Source: Treponema sp.
GTDB lineage: Bacteria; Spirochaetota; Spirochaetia; Treponematales; Breznakiellaceae
NCBI GenBank assembly: GCA_009781475.1
Contig: WQYB01000009.1
Span: 1 to 58,609 of the forward strand
Direction of reading: 5' to 3'
DNA length: 58,609 bases
Part shown: in pieces, positions 17,190 to 25,908 of the stretch
Numbering within the stretch: position 1 is the stretch's first letter
How the letters are laid out: each line of letters opens with the position of its first letter
Translations under genes and position numbers: made by a program
Notes under the pieces: generated by a model
Databases searched by the model: none
Seen by the model: only the letters and a program-made list of their open reading frames with translations
Told to the model about the DNA's origin: nothing

Positions 17190-17370
17190 TATATCAGAAA
17201 TGTATGGGTGCGGATATTTTTAAGAACAGGGAAGCCTGCGGGTCGAGAAAACTATCTTTGGAATTCTCTGCGGAAGAGACTTCGGCTCTGTAGCAGATTC
17301 ATCCAAAAGTTTTATTCGGCACGAAGGCTTCCCTGTTCGTTAATATTATTTATATACATTTATTTCTGAT
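17190..17370. repeat. Nested foldback element between the islet and the MATE gene
   Basis: Intergenic region 17061-17495 holds no convincing gene. It contains a perfect 14-bp inverted repeat (GAACAGGGAAGCCT at 17224-17237 against AGGCTTCCCTGTTC at 17325-17338) nested in a weaker one (ATCAGAAATGTAT at 17193-17205 against ATACATTTATTTCTGAT at 17354-17370). The outer end AGAAATGTATG is shared with the foldback at 43063-43181. A GTGACTGACACC motif lies at 17476-17488. Confidence 0.65.
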
Positions 17371-17495
17371 GTTACCTGCGGGGGTTTTTGCGTAAGCCTG
17401 TGAGAAAAGTTATAAGCATACATTTCAAATATTATTAGAGTTTTGCTTATATATCTTACCCTTAAATCAGCAAAAGGTGACTGACACCATGAAAA

Positions 17496-18893
17496 TCATA
17501 TTTTTACTTCTAAACTTTGCTTTCTCAATTTTTTTAACTCAATAATAATCAAAACACCGGTAACAATAAATGCAAAACCGTCTGCTACAGGAGCCGCGGT
17601 GATTACACCCCAAAGCCCCCAAAACCTGCCAAAAATTAAAATACAGGGAATAAGTGCGATACATTGCCTTAATAAGGAAAGAAAAATAGATATTTTCGGA
17701 CGGCCTGTTACTACAAAAAGATTTGTCGAAACAATTTGAAAACCTGCAAGAGGCAGTAAAAGCATCATAAGACGCATAGCGCGGGGTGTAAACTGCATAA
17801 GAGCTTCGCTTCCTTGCGGCGTAAATATTTTTACAAGCTGAACCGAAAATATTTGCACGATTAAAAAACCTGTAAAACAAATTATTGTAGCAGCTCCGAT
17901 AGCGCCAAGGTACGCACGTTTCACACGGTCAAACTTTTTTGCTCCGTAATTATAACCGAGTATCGGCTGCACCCCCTGATTAATTCCAAATACCGGCATA
18001 AGAATAAGCATTAAAATAGCGCCTATAATATTCATACCCGAAAGCGCTATATCAGTGCCGTTATCTACACCTAACGAAGAAGCTCCGTACCAGCCGATGC
18101 TTATGTTATTTAACAATTGCACCGCAGACATTAAAAATTGCAAAAGGAATTGTGCCGAACCGAATGCCATTATCTGCTTTATGATTACCGGATCGGGTTT
18201 AAAGCGGGCAAAAGGATTAAATTTTACAACCGCTTTTTTACTCATTGCAAAAAATAAAATATATACAGTTACAATCGACTGTGAAACAACAGTCGCCCAT
18301 GCAGCGCCTTCAACACCCCATTGAAAGACGAGAATAAAAAGAGCGTCAAAAATAATATTTAAAACTGCTCCGAGAATCATACCGATCATCGTAATTTTCG
18401 GAAAACCCTGCGCTCTTGTACAATGCGAAAGACCGAAACTAAGCATAAAAAAGATAATGCCGAAAAGTGTTATGCGAAGATAATCTTTTGCAAATCCGAT
18501 TGCTTCGCTTCCTTTTTCCGCACCCATAAACGAAACTATTTGGTCTAAAAAAATTAATCCCAGTGTAATTAATAAAATGCTGATCCCTATCAATAAAAAG
18601 AAACAATGATTTAGAGCATTTTGCGCTTCCTGTTTACGTCCCTGTCCAAGACGCATCGAGATCATATTGGCGGCTCCAATTCCAAAGAGCATCGCAAATG
18701 CCATTCCGACGGTCATTAAAGGCATAATAAGAGCAATTCCGCCGAGGGCAGTTTCGCTGACAGCATGACCTACAAAAATTCTGTCTACAAAATTATAAAG
18801 AGCATTAACTACCATACCTGTAATTGCCGGAATGGAATATTTTAAAAGTAATTTACCGACAGGTTCATTGCCGAGTTTTTCTGCAGCATTCAT
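17496..18893 (-). CDS. MATE family multidrug/toxin efflux transporter
   Basis: A 465-residue protein with 12 hydrophobic segments. Family signs are the N-terminal GNEPVGKLLLKYSIPAITGMVVNALYNFVDRIFVG, the repeated half after PFARFKPDPVIIKQIMAFGSAQF, and ILMPVFGINQGVQPILGYNYGAKKFDRVKRA. MATE proteins export cationic compounds or drugs by Na+ or H+ antiport at the inner membrane. AAGGAG precedes the ATG. It follows the MFS-HEAT gene by 9 bases and is likely co-transcribed. Confidence 0.93.
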   Translation of the reverse strand: MNAAEKLGNEPVGKLLLKYSIPAITGMVVNALYNFVDRIFVGHAVSETALGGIALIMPLMTVGMAFAMLFGIGAANMISMRLGQGRKQEAQNALNHCFFLLIGISILLITLGLIFLDQIVSFMGAEKGSEAIGFAKDYLRITLFGIIFFMLSFGLSHCTRAQGFPKITMIGMILGAVLNIIFDALFILVFQWGVEGAAWATVVSQSIVTVYILFFAMSKKAVVKFNPFARFKPDPVIIKQIMAFGSAQFLLQFLMSAVQLLNNISIGWYGASSLGVDNGTDIALSGMNIIGAILMLILMPVFGINQGVQPILGYNYGAKKFDRVKRAYLGAIGAATIICFTGFLIVQIFSVQLVKIFTPQGSEALMQFTPRAMRLMMLLLPLAGFQIVSTNLFVVTGRPKISIFLSLLRQCIALIPCILIFGRFWGLWGVITAAPVADGFAFIVTGVLIIIELKKLRKQSLEVKI

Positions 18894-18902
18894 AACAACT
18901 CC

Positions 18903-21242
18903 TTATTTTACCCTGATAGCCCAGATACGAAGCTGCTGCGCAGCCCAATGTATAATTAATAAACGCAGGCAATTATATGTGGAAAGCTCTTCATCCAAAA
19001 TTGCCTGCGAAAGAACAGTTTTTATTACACCCGGGTTTTTTGAAGATTCATCGTGAGTAAGACCTTCTATCTTATGTCTTAAAAGTTTATGTTTTGGCTC
19101 GGGAAGTTCTAAAATCCAGTTTGAAAAAGGCAGACCGTTTTGCTTTTCCAGGTATTCTGTTACAGCATTATGAAAATTATCAATATGAGATGTTAGCTCA
19201 GGATTTATTTTCTTGTTTTTCCTGTTTCCTATAATCGATTTACAATATTCCAATGCCGCTTCTGTTTCGTCAAAACAAAGAGTATTTGCTAAAGAATTAT
19301 TTGCGACATATTTAATATGTACAGAATAAAATTGCCGCTGCGTTCCAAGTATTGCAGCCATTGCAAGAATTGCTTCGTCTCTTAGATACAAATGAGGATC
19401 TGCTCTTCTTAAAATTTCCAAAAGACATAAAAGGGAATCTGCGTTACGGTAAAATCCTAAAGCCTCGGCTCCCATAATTTTTAACCTGGGGTTTTGAGTA
19501 TCTAAAATTATTTTTTCTATTTCAGGGCGAAACTCTTCATCTTTCATTTTTGAAAGAGAAATTATCGATTCGCCTGCCAGCATATAATCGCCGCAAGAGG
19601 CAAGCTCGCGCAGTTTCGGGATGGCATCTTTACAGTTATGTTTTCCCAGAATACGCGCGGAAATATATGCTGTAGTAAAAAGATTGTTTGTTACATCTTC
19701 CAGCAATGCTTTTTCTGCATTTTTTCCGAGTACATGCAATTTTTCCAATGCTCTTATCGCTTCCAGCCGTGTAGCAAGACGAGGCGATCTAACCCGTTCC
19801 AAAAGCCCGTCAATCGCAAGATGGGATGGAGTGTCGTGTAACGCACCGAGTAAAAGGTTTTCTTCATCTGAATCCTGGGCTTTGTTTAATTTATCCAAAA
19901 GGCTTATTGCCCGAAGGTCTCTGACAGAAAAAATGACATCAAGTGCGCCTTTTAAGGAAAGAGATCCCAACGATTTCATTGTACTTTGTCTTGCAAGTGC
20001 AATAACAGTAAGTAAAATCATTATGATAAAAAGAATTTTAAATGAAGTAAAAGGAGAAACCCCAATCAAAAGAAAAAAATCAATAAAAAGTCCTGCGGCA
20101 AATGTTCCGCCGGCTCCTGCAATGCCGAATATAAAAAAATAAAGAATGCCCATATCCAGAGCTTTTTGCGGCGGAATTAAGGCAAGAAAATATGTCTGCG
20201 CAATACCTTCCGAACCCAAAAAACCGAAATGCAGCATGAAAAACAAAAAGACCATAAATAAAATGGAGCCTGTCATGTTTTCTATTGCAGAGTAAGGAAA
20301 AAATACTAAAAAAATTAAACTTACAAGACCGAGTATCACACAGACAAGAAAAAGCGGTTTTGCTCCAAGGCGGTCAACAAGGAATTTTACAATCATACCT
20401 GCCATCAAAAAACCAAATCCGCCGAAAACAGAGTAAAGCGAAATTAAACCATCGTTATGTTCAAAAACTTCACGGGCATAAACTACGATAAATGTTCGAG
20501 TAACGCCTGAAACCATTACAACCAGAAAAAGAATTAACATAAAATGCCGTAAGTAATCCTGTGATAAAGCGTCTTTAAAAATATCAGTGAGCTTTTTTTT
20601 ACGTCCGCCGGTTTCAATAGATTCTTCAATGCCGGGTTCAGGTACTTTTCGTATTACAGCACCGCTTATAATTCCTGTTATCACTCCAAGGCTTAAAAGA
20701 ATGGAAAAAACAAAAATTGGCGGTTCCATTCCAAGCACCATAGCGATGATAAAACTTCCGAACATTCCGATTGCGCTGTTAATAATCTGCAGCTGGGTTA
20801 AATAACTGCCTTTATCAGGACCTGATGCCAGAGAACTTAAAACAGGATTATTTCCAATCATTCCAATTCCGCGGAAAAGATGAAAAAACAGAACTCCAAG
20901 CATTATCAGTAAAAGTGCTGTATTTCTTTGCCCTGCATAATCAAAAAACGGAGCAATTACAGCCAGAATCATGCAAATTGATCTGACAATCCAGGTGAAA
21001 CAGAATATCCCGATTATGGAAAAACGCCGTGTTAGAACTTTTCCTAGCGGTAAAAGAAACAAGGCAATGTAAAAGGTTGCACTCATAAGACCGATATATG
21101 TTGATGTAGCTCCCAAACGCAGGGCAAAAAGTGTAATTATTATACCTACCAGTAAATTCCAGGAGACAGCGTTAAAAACATTAAAATAGTTATAAGCGTC
21201 ACGTGCCTTACGCAAACGATAGGGAGACAGCTGTTTTGCCAT
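18903..21242 (-). CDS. MFS transporter fused to a C-terminal HEAT-repeat-like domain
   Basis: About residues 1-415 hold 12 membrane segments of a major facilitator transporter (NVFNAVSWNLLVGIIITLFALRLGAT, TYIGLMSATFYIALFLLPLGKVLTRRF). Residues 440-680 are a soluble helical domain with HEAT/PBS-like repeats (RLATRLEAIRALEKLHVLGK, PRLKIMGAEALGFYRNADSL, HLYLRDEAILAMAAILG). The final ~90 residues are helical and unassigned. Standard MFS proteins are about 400 residues, so the tail is an added cytoplasmic scaffold or regulator. Substrate unknown. No strong ribosome site. It leads the two-gene unit with the MATE exporter. Confidence 0.85.
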   Translation of the reverse strand: MAKQLSPYRLRKARDAYNYFNVFNAVSWNLLVGIIITLFALRLGATSTYIGLMSATFYIALFLLPLGKVLTRRFSIIGIFCFTWIVRSICMILAVIAPFFDYAGQRNTALLLIMLGVLFFHLFRGIGMIGNNPVLSSLASGPDKGSYLTQLQIINSAIGMFGSFIIAMVLGMEPPIFVFSILLSLGVITGIISGAVIRKVPEPGIEESIETGGRKKKLTDIFKDALSQDYLRHFMLILFLVVMVSGVTRTFIVVYAREVFEHNDGLISLYSVFGGFGFLMAGMIVKFLVDRLGAKPLFLVCVILGLVSLIFLVFFPYSAIENMTGSILFMVFLFFMLHFGFLGSEGIAQTYFLALIPPQKALDMGILYFFIFGIAGAGGTFAAGLFIDFFLLIGVSPFTSFKILFIIMILLTVIALARQSTMKSLGSLSLKGALDVIFSVRDLRAISLLDKLNKAQDSDEENLLLGALHDTPSHLAIDGLLERVRSPRLATRLEAIRALEKLHVLGKNAEKALLEDVTNNLFTTAYISARILGKHNCKDAIPKLRELASCGDYMLAGESIISLSKMKDEEFRPEIEKIILDTQNPRLKIMGAEALGFYRNADSLLCLLEILRRADPHLYLRDEAILAMAAILGTQRQFYSVHIKYVANNSLANTLCFDETEAALEYCKSIIGNRKNKKINPELTSHIDNFHNAVTEYLEKQNGLPFSNWILELPEPKHKLLRHKIEGLTHDESSKNPGVIKTVLSQAILDEELSTYNCLRLLIIHWAAQQLRIWAIRVK

Positions 21243-21311
21243 ATATTTTTACTTTATCAATGGGGATAATAAATAACAAGGAGGCTGCAAGAATGCTGTT
21301 TATATGAATAC

Positions 21312-21340
21312 TTGACTGAAAATTGCTTCCATATTATGAT
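21312..21340 (+). promoter_or_regulatory. Predicted promoter giving a leaderless PBP1A mRNA
   Basis: TTGACT (21312-21317) and TATGAT (21335-21340) are exactly 17 bases apart. The ATG at 21347 lies 6 bases after the -10, so transcription would begin at or beside the start codon. Just upstream, AAGGAGG (about 21277-21283) precedes ATG at 21293, which reads only four codons before TGA. Confidence 0.5.
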
Positions 21341-21346
21341 GTTTAC

Positions 21347-23959
21347 ATGGGTCAAAATAACGGAAATGGCTTTTTTCTCTCTTTAGTTGTAAAACTAATC
21401 GCTGCTTTTACCATCATTGTGGTTATAATAATCGGAATTGGTCTTGGACTTTCTATTGCAATGACATCCAATATCATGAATGAAGAAAATTTTGTTGAAT
21501 TTGCGCCTGCGCTTCCATCAAAGTTACTCGATATAAACGGTATTTTAATTACTGAATTCGCATCTGATGAAAAAAGAGAGATGGTTTCATTAAACGATGT
21601 TCCGCAGCATTTAATTCATGCAATTTTAGCTCGCGAAGACCCGGATTTTTACAATCATAGGGGTTTTAGTATCAGAGCTATTGCCCGTGCTACATGGGGT
21701 CAAATAATCAATAAACGTTCCGGCGGCGGCTCTACAATTACCCAGCAGGTAGCAGGTACTTTATATACCGATAGAACTGAAAGAACAATAAAAAGAAAAT
21801 TAAAAGAATTATGGTGGGCTCTGCAAATGGAACGCAGATATACCAAAAACGAAATTCTTGAAATTTATATAAATTATATGCCTATGGGTCCCGGTGCTTA
21901 CGGTGTTGAAACTGCCAGTAAATACTTCTTTTTTAAAAGCGCAAGTGATGTTACTTTGGCAGAAAGTACAATTCTTGCAATTCTTCTTTCAGCTCCAAGT
22001 CTTTTTGACCCAATAAAAAATCCGAATTTAGTCAGGGACAGGCAGCAGCCTTTAATGGATCGTATGATTCAACTTGGTTATACCACCAGAGAGGAAGCGG
22101 ATGCTTCTTTTAACGAATATTGGGATAATTTTGATTATACACGGCCTGCTTTGTCTGTTTATTTAACCCGTGAAGACAAAGCGCCCTGGTTCAGCGAATA
22201 TGTACGCCGTGAACTTGACAGACAGTTGTATGGAACCAGAGATTATTTTCGTGATGGTTATATAGTGCATACAACCCTTAATCTTGCGCATCAGGAAGCC
22301 GCCGAAAGATATATGGCAAGGGGATTGGAAATAGGCAACAGAGAATATGCCGCATTAAACAGAAGAAGTAATAACGTAGCAATCCGCGGCTCTCTGCCTT
22401 TGATAGATCTATTAACTCTAACTTTTGACCTGGGTGAAATTCGTGCTGCATCTTCCGGGCAGCACCAAACAAGAACAATTTCCAGATATTCAAGAACAGT
22501 TAACCCTGTAATTGATTTAATGGTTTTAGCTTTTGGAATTGATGAAGCAAAAACAATTACTGATCCCGGTTTTGCGTGGATTAGGGAAAATACCGAGCAA
22601 AATGTAGTAGAAGGCGCTCTAATTACTATAGAAAATGATACAGGTTATATAACCGCTATAGTAGGCGGTTCAAAATTTGATGAATCAAATCAGCTTATCC
22701 GGGCAACTCAGGCTAGTGTTCAGCCCGGTTCTGCTTTTAAACCTCTTTATTATTCTGCCGCCATAGACAGCAGAAAATTTACTATGGCATCCATGATTTA
22801 TGACAGTCCGATGGTATTTTACAACGAAGACGGAACCCCTTATTTCCCGCAAAACTACGGCGGAGCCTGGAGAGGACCTGTTTTACTTTATAATGTACTG
22901 TCACTTTCATTAAATATACCGTCTTTACATATTTTGGAACAAATTGGTTTTGATGCTGCAATAAACAGATCAGCAGCTCTTTTGGATTTTACAGAACCTG
23001 CGCAAATAAGACGCAATTTCCCCAGACTTTACCCTCTTGGACTTGGTATCAGTTCTGTATCACCTTTACAAATGGCGCGGGCGTTTGCAGTTTTTGCAAA
23101 TCAAGGACGTGTTGTTACTCCCATAGCCATTCGTGAAATTCAAGATCGTAACGGAAGAGTCATTTACGATAATGAAAGAGAAGTAAGGCAGGCGCAAAGA
23201 CGATTGGCGAATAACGGTCAGATTGTTACACCTCAAAACGCTTTTGTTATGACAAGGCTTTTAGAGTTCGGAGTAACTGCAGGTACTCTCGCTCTGGGTA
23301 CTGGAGCAGGATCTAAATTTACATATAGGGATGCCGAAGGCAGAACATATAGAATGCCTGTCGGAGGTAAAACCGGAACCACGCAAAACTGGGCAGATGC
23401 CTGGGTAGTAGGGTACACTCCTTATTATACGACTGCGATATGGTTCGGATTTGACAGACCCGGAAACTCATTGGGAACTCATCAAACAGGTGCTCAATTG
23501 GGAGGACCTGTTTGGGGTGATTATATGAGTGAAATCCACAGAGGACTTCCTCAAAGAAACTTTGTAAGACCTACAGGAGTTGTTGATGCAGTTGTTTGCA
23601 GAGTATCCGGACTCTTACCGACAGAAGCCTGTGTTGATGGAAGAATTTATTTAACATTCCTTGCCGGAACCATTCCTGCAAGTTATTGTGTAGACCACGG
23701 AAGAGTAGATCAATTTGATGCAGGAAGAAGAATTCAAGGAGATCCTACTATTAACATTAATATAAGAGATCTTGACGATATTGGAAGAATTACACTAGAT
23801 CCTACTTTATTTTCGGATCCGGCTCCAAATAACAGAACACCGTCAGGCGGCCGTAATACAACTTCTAATCCTATTGATATTCCGGATACACCAGTGCCGT
23901 TTACACCCGGAAATGATGATGACGATGGTTATCTGCCGTCCTGGAACCCGTTAAATTAA
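21347..23959 (+). CDS. Bifunctional penicillin-binding protein 1A
   Basis: Polymerises and cross-links peptidoglycan. After a membrane anchor (about 10-40) comes a GT51 glycosyltransferase domain with catalytic Glu97 in AREDPDFYNHRG, GGGSTITQQVAGTLY and RRYTKNEILEIYIN. The transpeptidase domain has Ser462 in PGSAFKP (SxxK), SLN near SLSLNIPS, and Lys675 in GGKTGTTQ. The C-terminus is a low-complexity Thr/Pro/Asp tail. The protein starts MGQNNGNGFFLSL; the TTG at 21323 is possible but has no ribosome site, and a good promoter abuts the ATG. Two TGA stops lie in frame upstream. Length (870) is normal for class A PBPs. Confidence 0.95.
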   Translation: MGQNNGNGFFLSLVVKLIAAFTIIVVIIIGIGLGLSIAMTSNIMNEENFVEFAPALPSKLLDINGILITEFASDEKREMVSLNDVPQHLIHAILAREDPDFYNHRGFSIRAIARATWGQIINKRSGGGSTITQQVAGTLYTDRTERTIKRKLKELWWALQMERRYTKNEILEIYINYMPMGPGAYGVETASKYFFFKSASDVTLAESTILAILLSAPSLFDPIKNPNLVRDRQQPLMDRMIQLGYTTREEADASFNEYWDNFDYTRPALSVYLTREDKAPWFSEYVRRELDRQLYGTRDYFRDGYIVHTTLNLAHQEAAERYMARGLEIGNREYAALNRRSNNVAIRGSLPLIDLLTLTFDLGEIRAASSGQHQTRTISRYSRTVNPVIDLMVLAFGIDEAKTITDPGFAWIRENTEQNVVEGALITIENDTGYITAIVGGSKFDESNQLIRATQASVQPGSAFKPLYYSAAIDSRKFTMASMIYDSPMVFYNEDGTPYFPQNYGGAWRGPVLLYNVLSLSLNIPSLHILEQIGFDAAINRSAALLDFTEPAQIRRNFPRLYPLGLGISSVSPLQMARAFAVFANQGRVVTPIAIREIQDRNGRVIYDNEREVRQAQRRLANNGQIVTPQNAFVMTRLLEFGVTAGTLALGTGAGSKFTYRDAEGRTYRMPVGGKTGTTQNWADAWVVGYTPYYTTAIWFGFDRPGNSLGTHQTGAQLGGPVWGDYMSEIHRGLPQRNFVRPTGVVDAVVCRVSGLLPTEACVDGRIYLTFLAGTIPASYCVDHGRVDQFDAGRRIQGDPTININIRDLDDIGRITLDPTLFSDPAPNNRTPSGGRNTTSNPIDIPDTPVPFTPGNDDDDGYLPSWNPLN

Positions 23960-24017
23960 ATTGAAAGACAGGTGCGCAAAACATCGTGCCGACTCGTTCA
24001 TCACTTGAATAATACAA

Positions 24018-24225
24018 GCGGCGCATGCTGCTGTTCAGAAAAACGCTGGAAGAACCTGCTTTCGGAGCCATCCAGCGTCCAAAATGAAAATTATTTATTA
24101 AACCAAAAAATCATTATACATTTTAGACGCTGGACTTTTATTTTCTCTAATTTTCGTTGCCTGTTTACATGTCTCCTGCCGCAGGGAGCTCCAGAAATGT
24201 TTTTCTGTCCAGCACCTGCTCCGCC
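24018..24225. repeat. Large foldback element downstream of PBP1A
   Basis: Region 23960-24543 has no credible gene. It holds outer arms 24018-24050 and 24190-24225 that are about 75% inverted copies (shared CAGAAAAAC/GTTTTTCTG block), and inner arms 24071-24086 (TCCAGCGTCCAAAATG) and 24119-24134 (CATTTTAGACGCTGGA) with one mismatch. This gives a long nested hairpin of about 208 bases. No transposase lies near, so a miniature element or a structured RNA are both possible. Confidence 0.65.
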
Positions 24226-24267
24226 TGTAAAAAGAAATGGTATTTTTGTATTGATAATAATTGCATA

Positions 24268-24465
24268 AGGCGAGCAGCGGAAAGACTTGCAGGCGAAATA
24301 TGGCAGTTTTTCATAATAGATATGTAAGTTTATCCAGCACTCATCGAAATTGAAATATTAAAAAAAAATCATAAAACAATAAACCACAACGAATTGCTGG
24401 AGGAGCCATAAAGGAATTTCGAAATTTCTGCCATCCGGAGCCAAAAGGCTTTTCGCAGCTCGCCT
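24268..24465. repeat. Structured intergenic repeat, copy A
   Basis: A ~198-base element with a 17-base outer stem (24268-24284 against 24449-24465, 15 of 17 paired) and an inner ATGGCAG/CTGCCAT stem (24300-24306 against 24428-24434). Between them, blocks shared with copy B (43236-43430) are AAATTGAAATATTA, TAAACCACAA and TGGA(G/C)GAGC, in the same order. Arm sequences differ while pairing is kept, so this may be a non-coding RNA or a mobile element. The strand is not known. Confidence 0.6.
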
Positions 24466-24506
24466 TTCAATATAATTTTATCGTTGGACAAGCTATAAAT
24501 GAACAG

Positions 24507-24535
24507 TTGACATTATTTCCTTCTTTATTTACTGT
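24507..24535 (+). promoter_or_regulatory. Predicted promoter of tRNA-Cys and the CNNM gene
   Basis: A perfect TTGACA (24507-24512) and a weak TACTGT (24530-24535) are 17 bases apart. The tRNA begins 8 bases further on, as expected for tRNA transcription starts. Confidence 0.5.
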
Positions 24536-24543
24536 AATTATAT

Positions 24544-24615
24544 GGCGCCGTACCCAAGCGGTAAGGGAGCGGTCTGCAAAATCGCGATGCATCAGTTCGA
24601 TTCTGATCGGCGCCT
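24544..24615 (+). tRNA. tRNA-Cys (anticodon GCA)
   Basis: A 72-base cloverleaf. The acceptor GGCGCCG (24544-24550) pairs fully with CGGCGCC (24608-24614), with U as discriminator, the identity base for cysteine. The anticodon loop reads TCTGCAAA with anticodon GCA, and the T loop is CAGTTCGATTCTG. The 3' CCA is not encoded. The CNNM start codon lies six bases beyond the tRNA end, so processing at the tRNA 3' end would leave an almost leaderless mRNA. Confidence 0.95.
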
Positions 24616-24621
24616 CTTAAT

Positions 24622-25908
24622 ATGGAAGACTCATCACTGCAAGCAGTGGACTCATATTATATAATTCTTGTAATCTCGCTTTTTGTTTTGTTATGTTTTT
24701 CCGCTTTTTTTTCCGCTTGCGAAATGGCTTTTTCGTCATTAAACCGGATTAAACTTAAAAGTCTTGCGGTAAAAAGCAAACGTGCACGCCTTGCCTTAAA
24801 AATGATCGAAGTCTATGACAAAATTCTTTCTACAGTTTTAATCGGAAACAATATTGTAAATATTACTGCATCCGCATTGGCAACAGCTCTTTTTATCGGT
24901 TTGTTCGGAGCTAAAGGAGTAACTATTGCTACTTTAGTTATGACAACCCTGCTTTTAATTTTCGGTGATATTTCTCCAAAAGCGCTGGCAAAAGAAACAC
25001 CGGAGTTAACAGCTCTAAGAAACGCACCTCTTTTACGTTTCTTTGTTTTTTTGCTTACCCCTGTTAATTTATTGATGAGCGGATGGAAAAAAATACTTAT
25101 GAAGATATTTCCTGTAAAAGTAAATCTTTCAACAACCGAAGATGAACTTTTAACCTATGTAGAAGAAGTTAGGCAGGAAGGAGTTATAAATATCCAGGAA
25201 GAGCAGATGATCAAGCAGGTAATCGGATTTGATGATCTTAAAGTTTCGGAAATATTTACTCCCCGTATTGATGTTGCGGCAATACCGGATTCTGCTTCTG
25301 TTGATGAAATTGACAGAAAATTCATAGAAACAGGATTTTCCCGCCTTCCTGTTTACCGTGATTCAATTGACAATATTACAGGTATTATTATTTTAAAAGA
25401 TTTTTATCATGAAGTAATGAAAGGATTAAAAACACCGGCGCAAATTCTTACTCCCGTTGTATTTGTTACAAAGACAATCAAAGCGGAGAAACTTCTTAGA
25501 ACATTACAGAAAAAACAGGCTCACATGGCAGTAGTGGTGGACGAATACGGCGGCACTTTGGGAATTGTATCAATAGAAGATATTTTGGAAGAACTGGTAG
25601 GTGAAATCTGGGATGAACATGATGAAGTTGTTGAACCGGTAAAAAAAGAAATAGACGGTAGTTTTACAGTCCTTGGAAGCCTGAACTTTTCTGACATGCT
25701 GGAAACGATTTTTCAGGATGAAGATAATAAAAAAAGTGATGATTTTGAAATTCCTGATACGACAATAGCAAACTGGATAATGGAAAGTCTTGGAAGACTT
25801 CCCCGTGCTTTTGAAATTTTAACATGGAATAATTTAACTATTATTGTATTAAAAGTTGTAAAACAAAGAGTTATGGAAGTAAAAGTAACCGTTAATATTA
25901 ACCGTTAG
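24622..25908 (+). CDS. CNNM/CorC-HlyC family membrane protein with CBS pair
   Basis: An N-terminal CNNM (DUF21) domain of three to four membrane segments (about 10-150; CEMAFSSLNRIKLK, TVLIGNNIVNITASALAT, LIFGDISPKALAKETPE) is followed by two CBS motifs (about 205-320; VSEIFTPRIDVAAIP and MAVVVDEYGGTLGIVSIEDILEELVGEI) and a small CorC_HlyC domain at the C-terminus. The family moves or senses Mg2+/Co2+ or Na+; the older name is hemolysin C-like. There is no ribosome-binding site because the leader is the tRNA-Cys. Its end overlaps the convergent UMP kinase gene by 11 bases. Confidence 0.93.
   Translation: MEDSSLQAVDSYYIILVISLFVLLCFSAFFSACEMAFSSLNRIKLKSLAVKSKRARLALKMIEVYDKILSTVLIGNNIVNITASALATALFIGLFGAKGVTIATLVMTTLLLIFGDISPKALAKETPELTALRNAPLLRFFVFLLTPVNLLMSGWKKILMKIFPVKVNLSTTEDELLTYVEEVRQEGVINIQEEQMIKQVIGFDDLKVSEIFTPRIDVAAIPDSASVDEIDRKFIETGFSRLPVYRDSIDNITGIIILKDFYHEVMKGLKTPAQILTPVVFVTKTIKAEKLLRTLQKKQAHMAVVVDEYGGTLGIVSIEDILEELVGEIWDEHDEVVEPVKKEIDGSFTVLGSLNFSDMLETIFQDEDNKKSDDFEIPDTTIANWIMESLGRLPRAFEILTWNNLTIIVLKVVKQRVMEVKVTVNINR

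Noticed and set aside
19621-20142. 173-codon plus-strand frame
   Set aside because: Antisense to the HEAT-like part of the MFS fusion gene, no start signal or recognisable domain.
23972-24268. 98-codon plus-strand frame after PBP1A
   Set aside because: It runs through the foldback element, has no ribosome site and a composition set by the inverted repeats.
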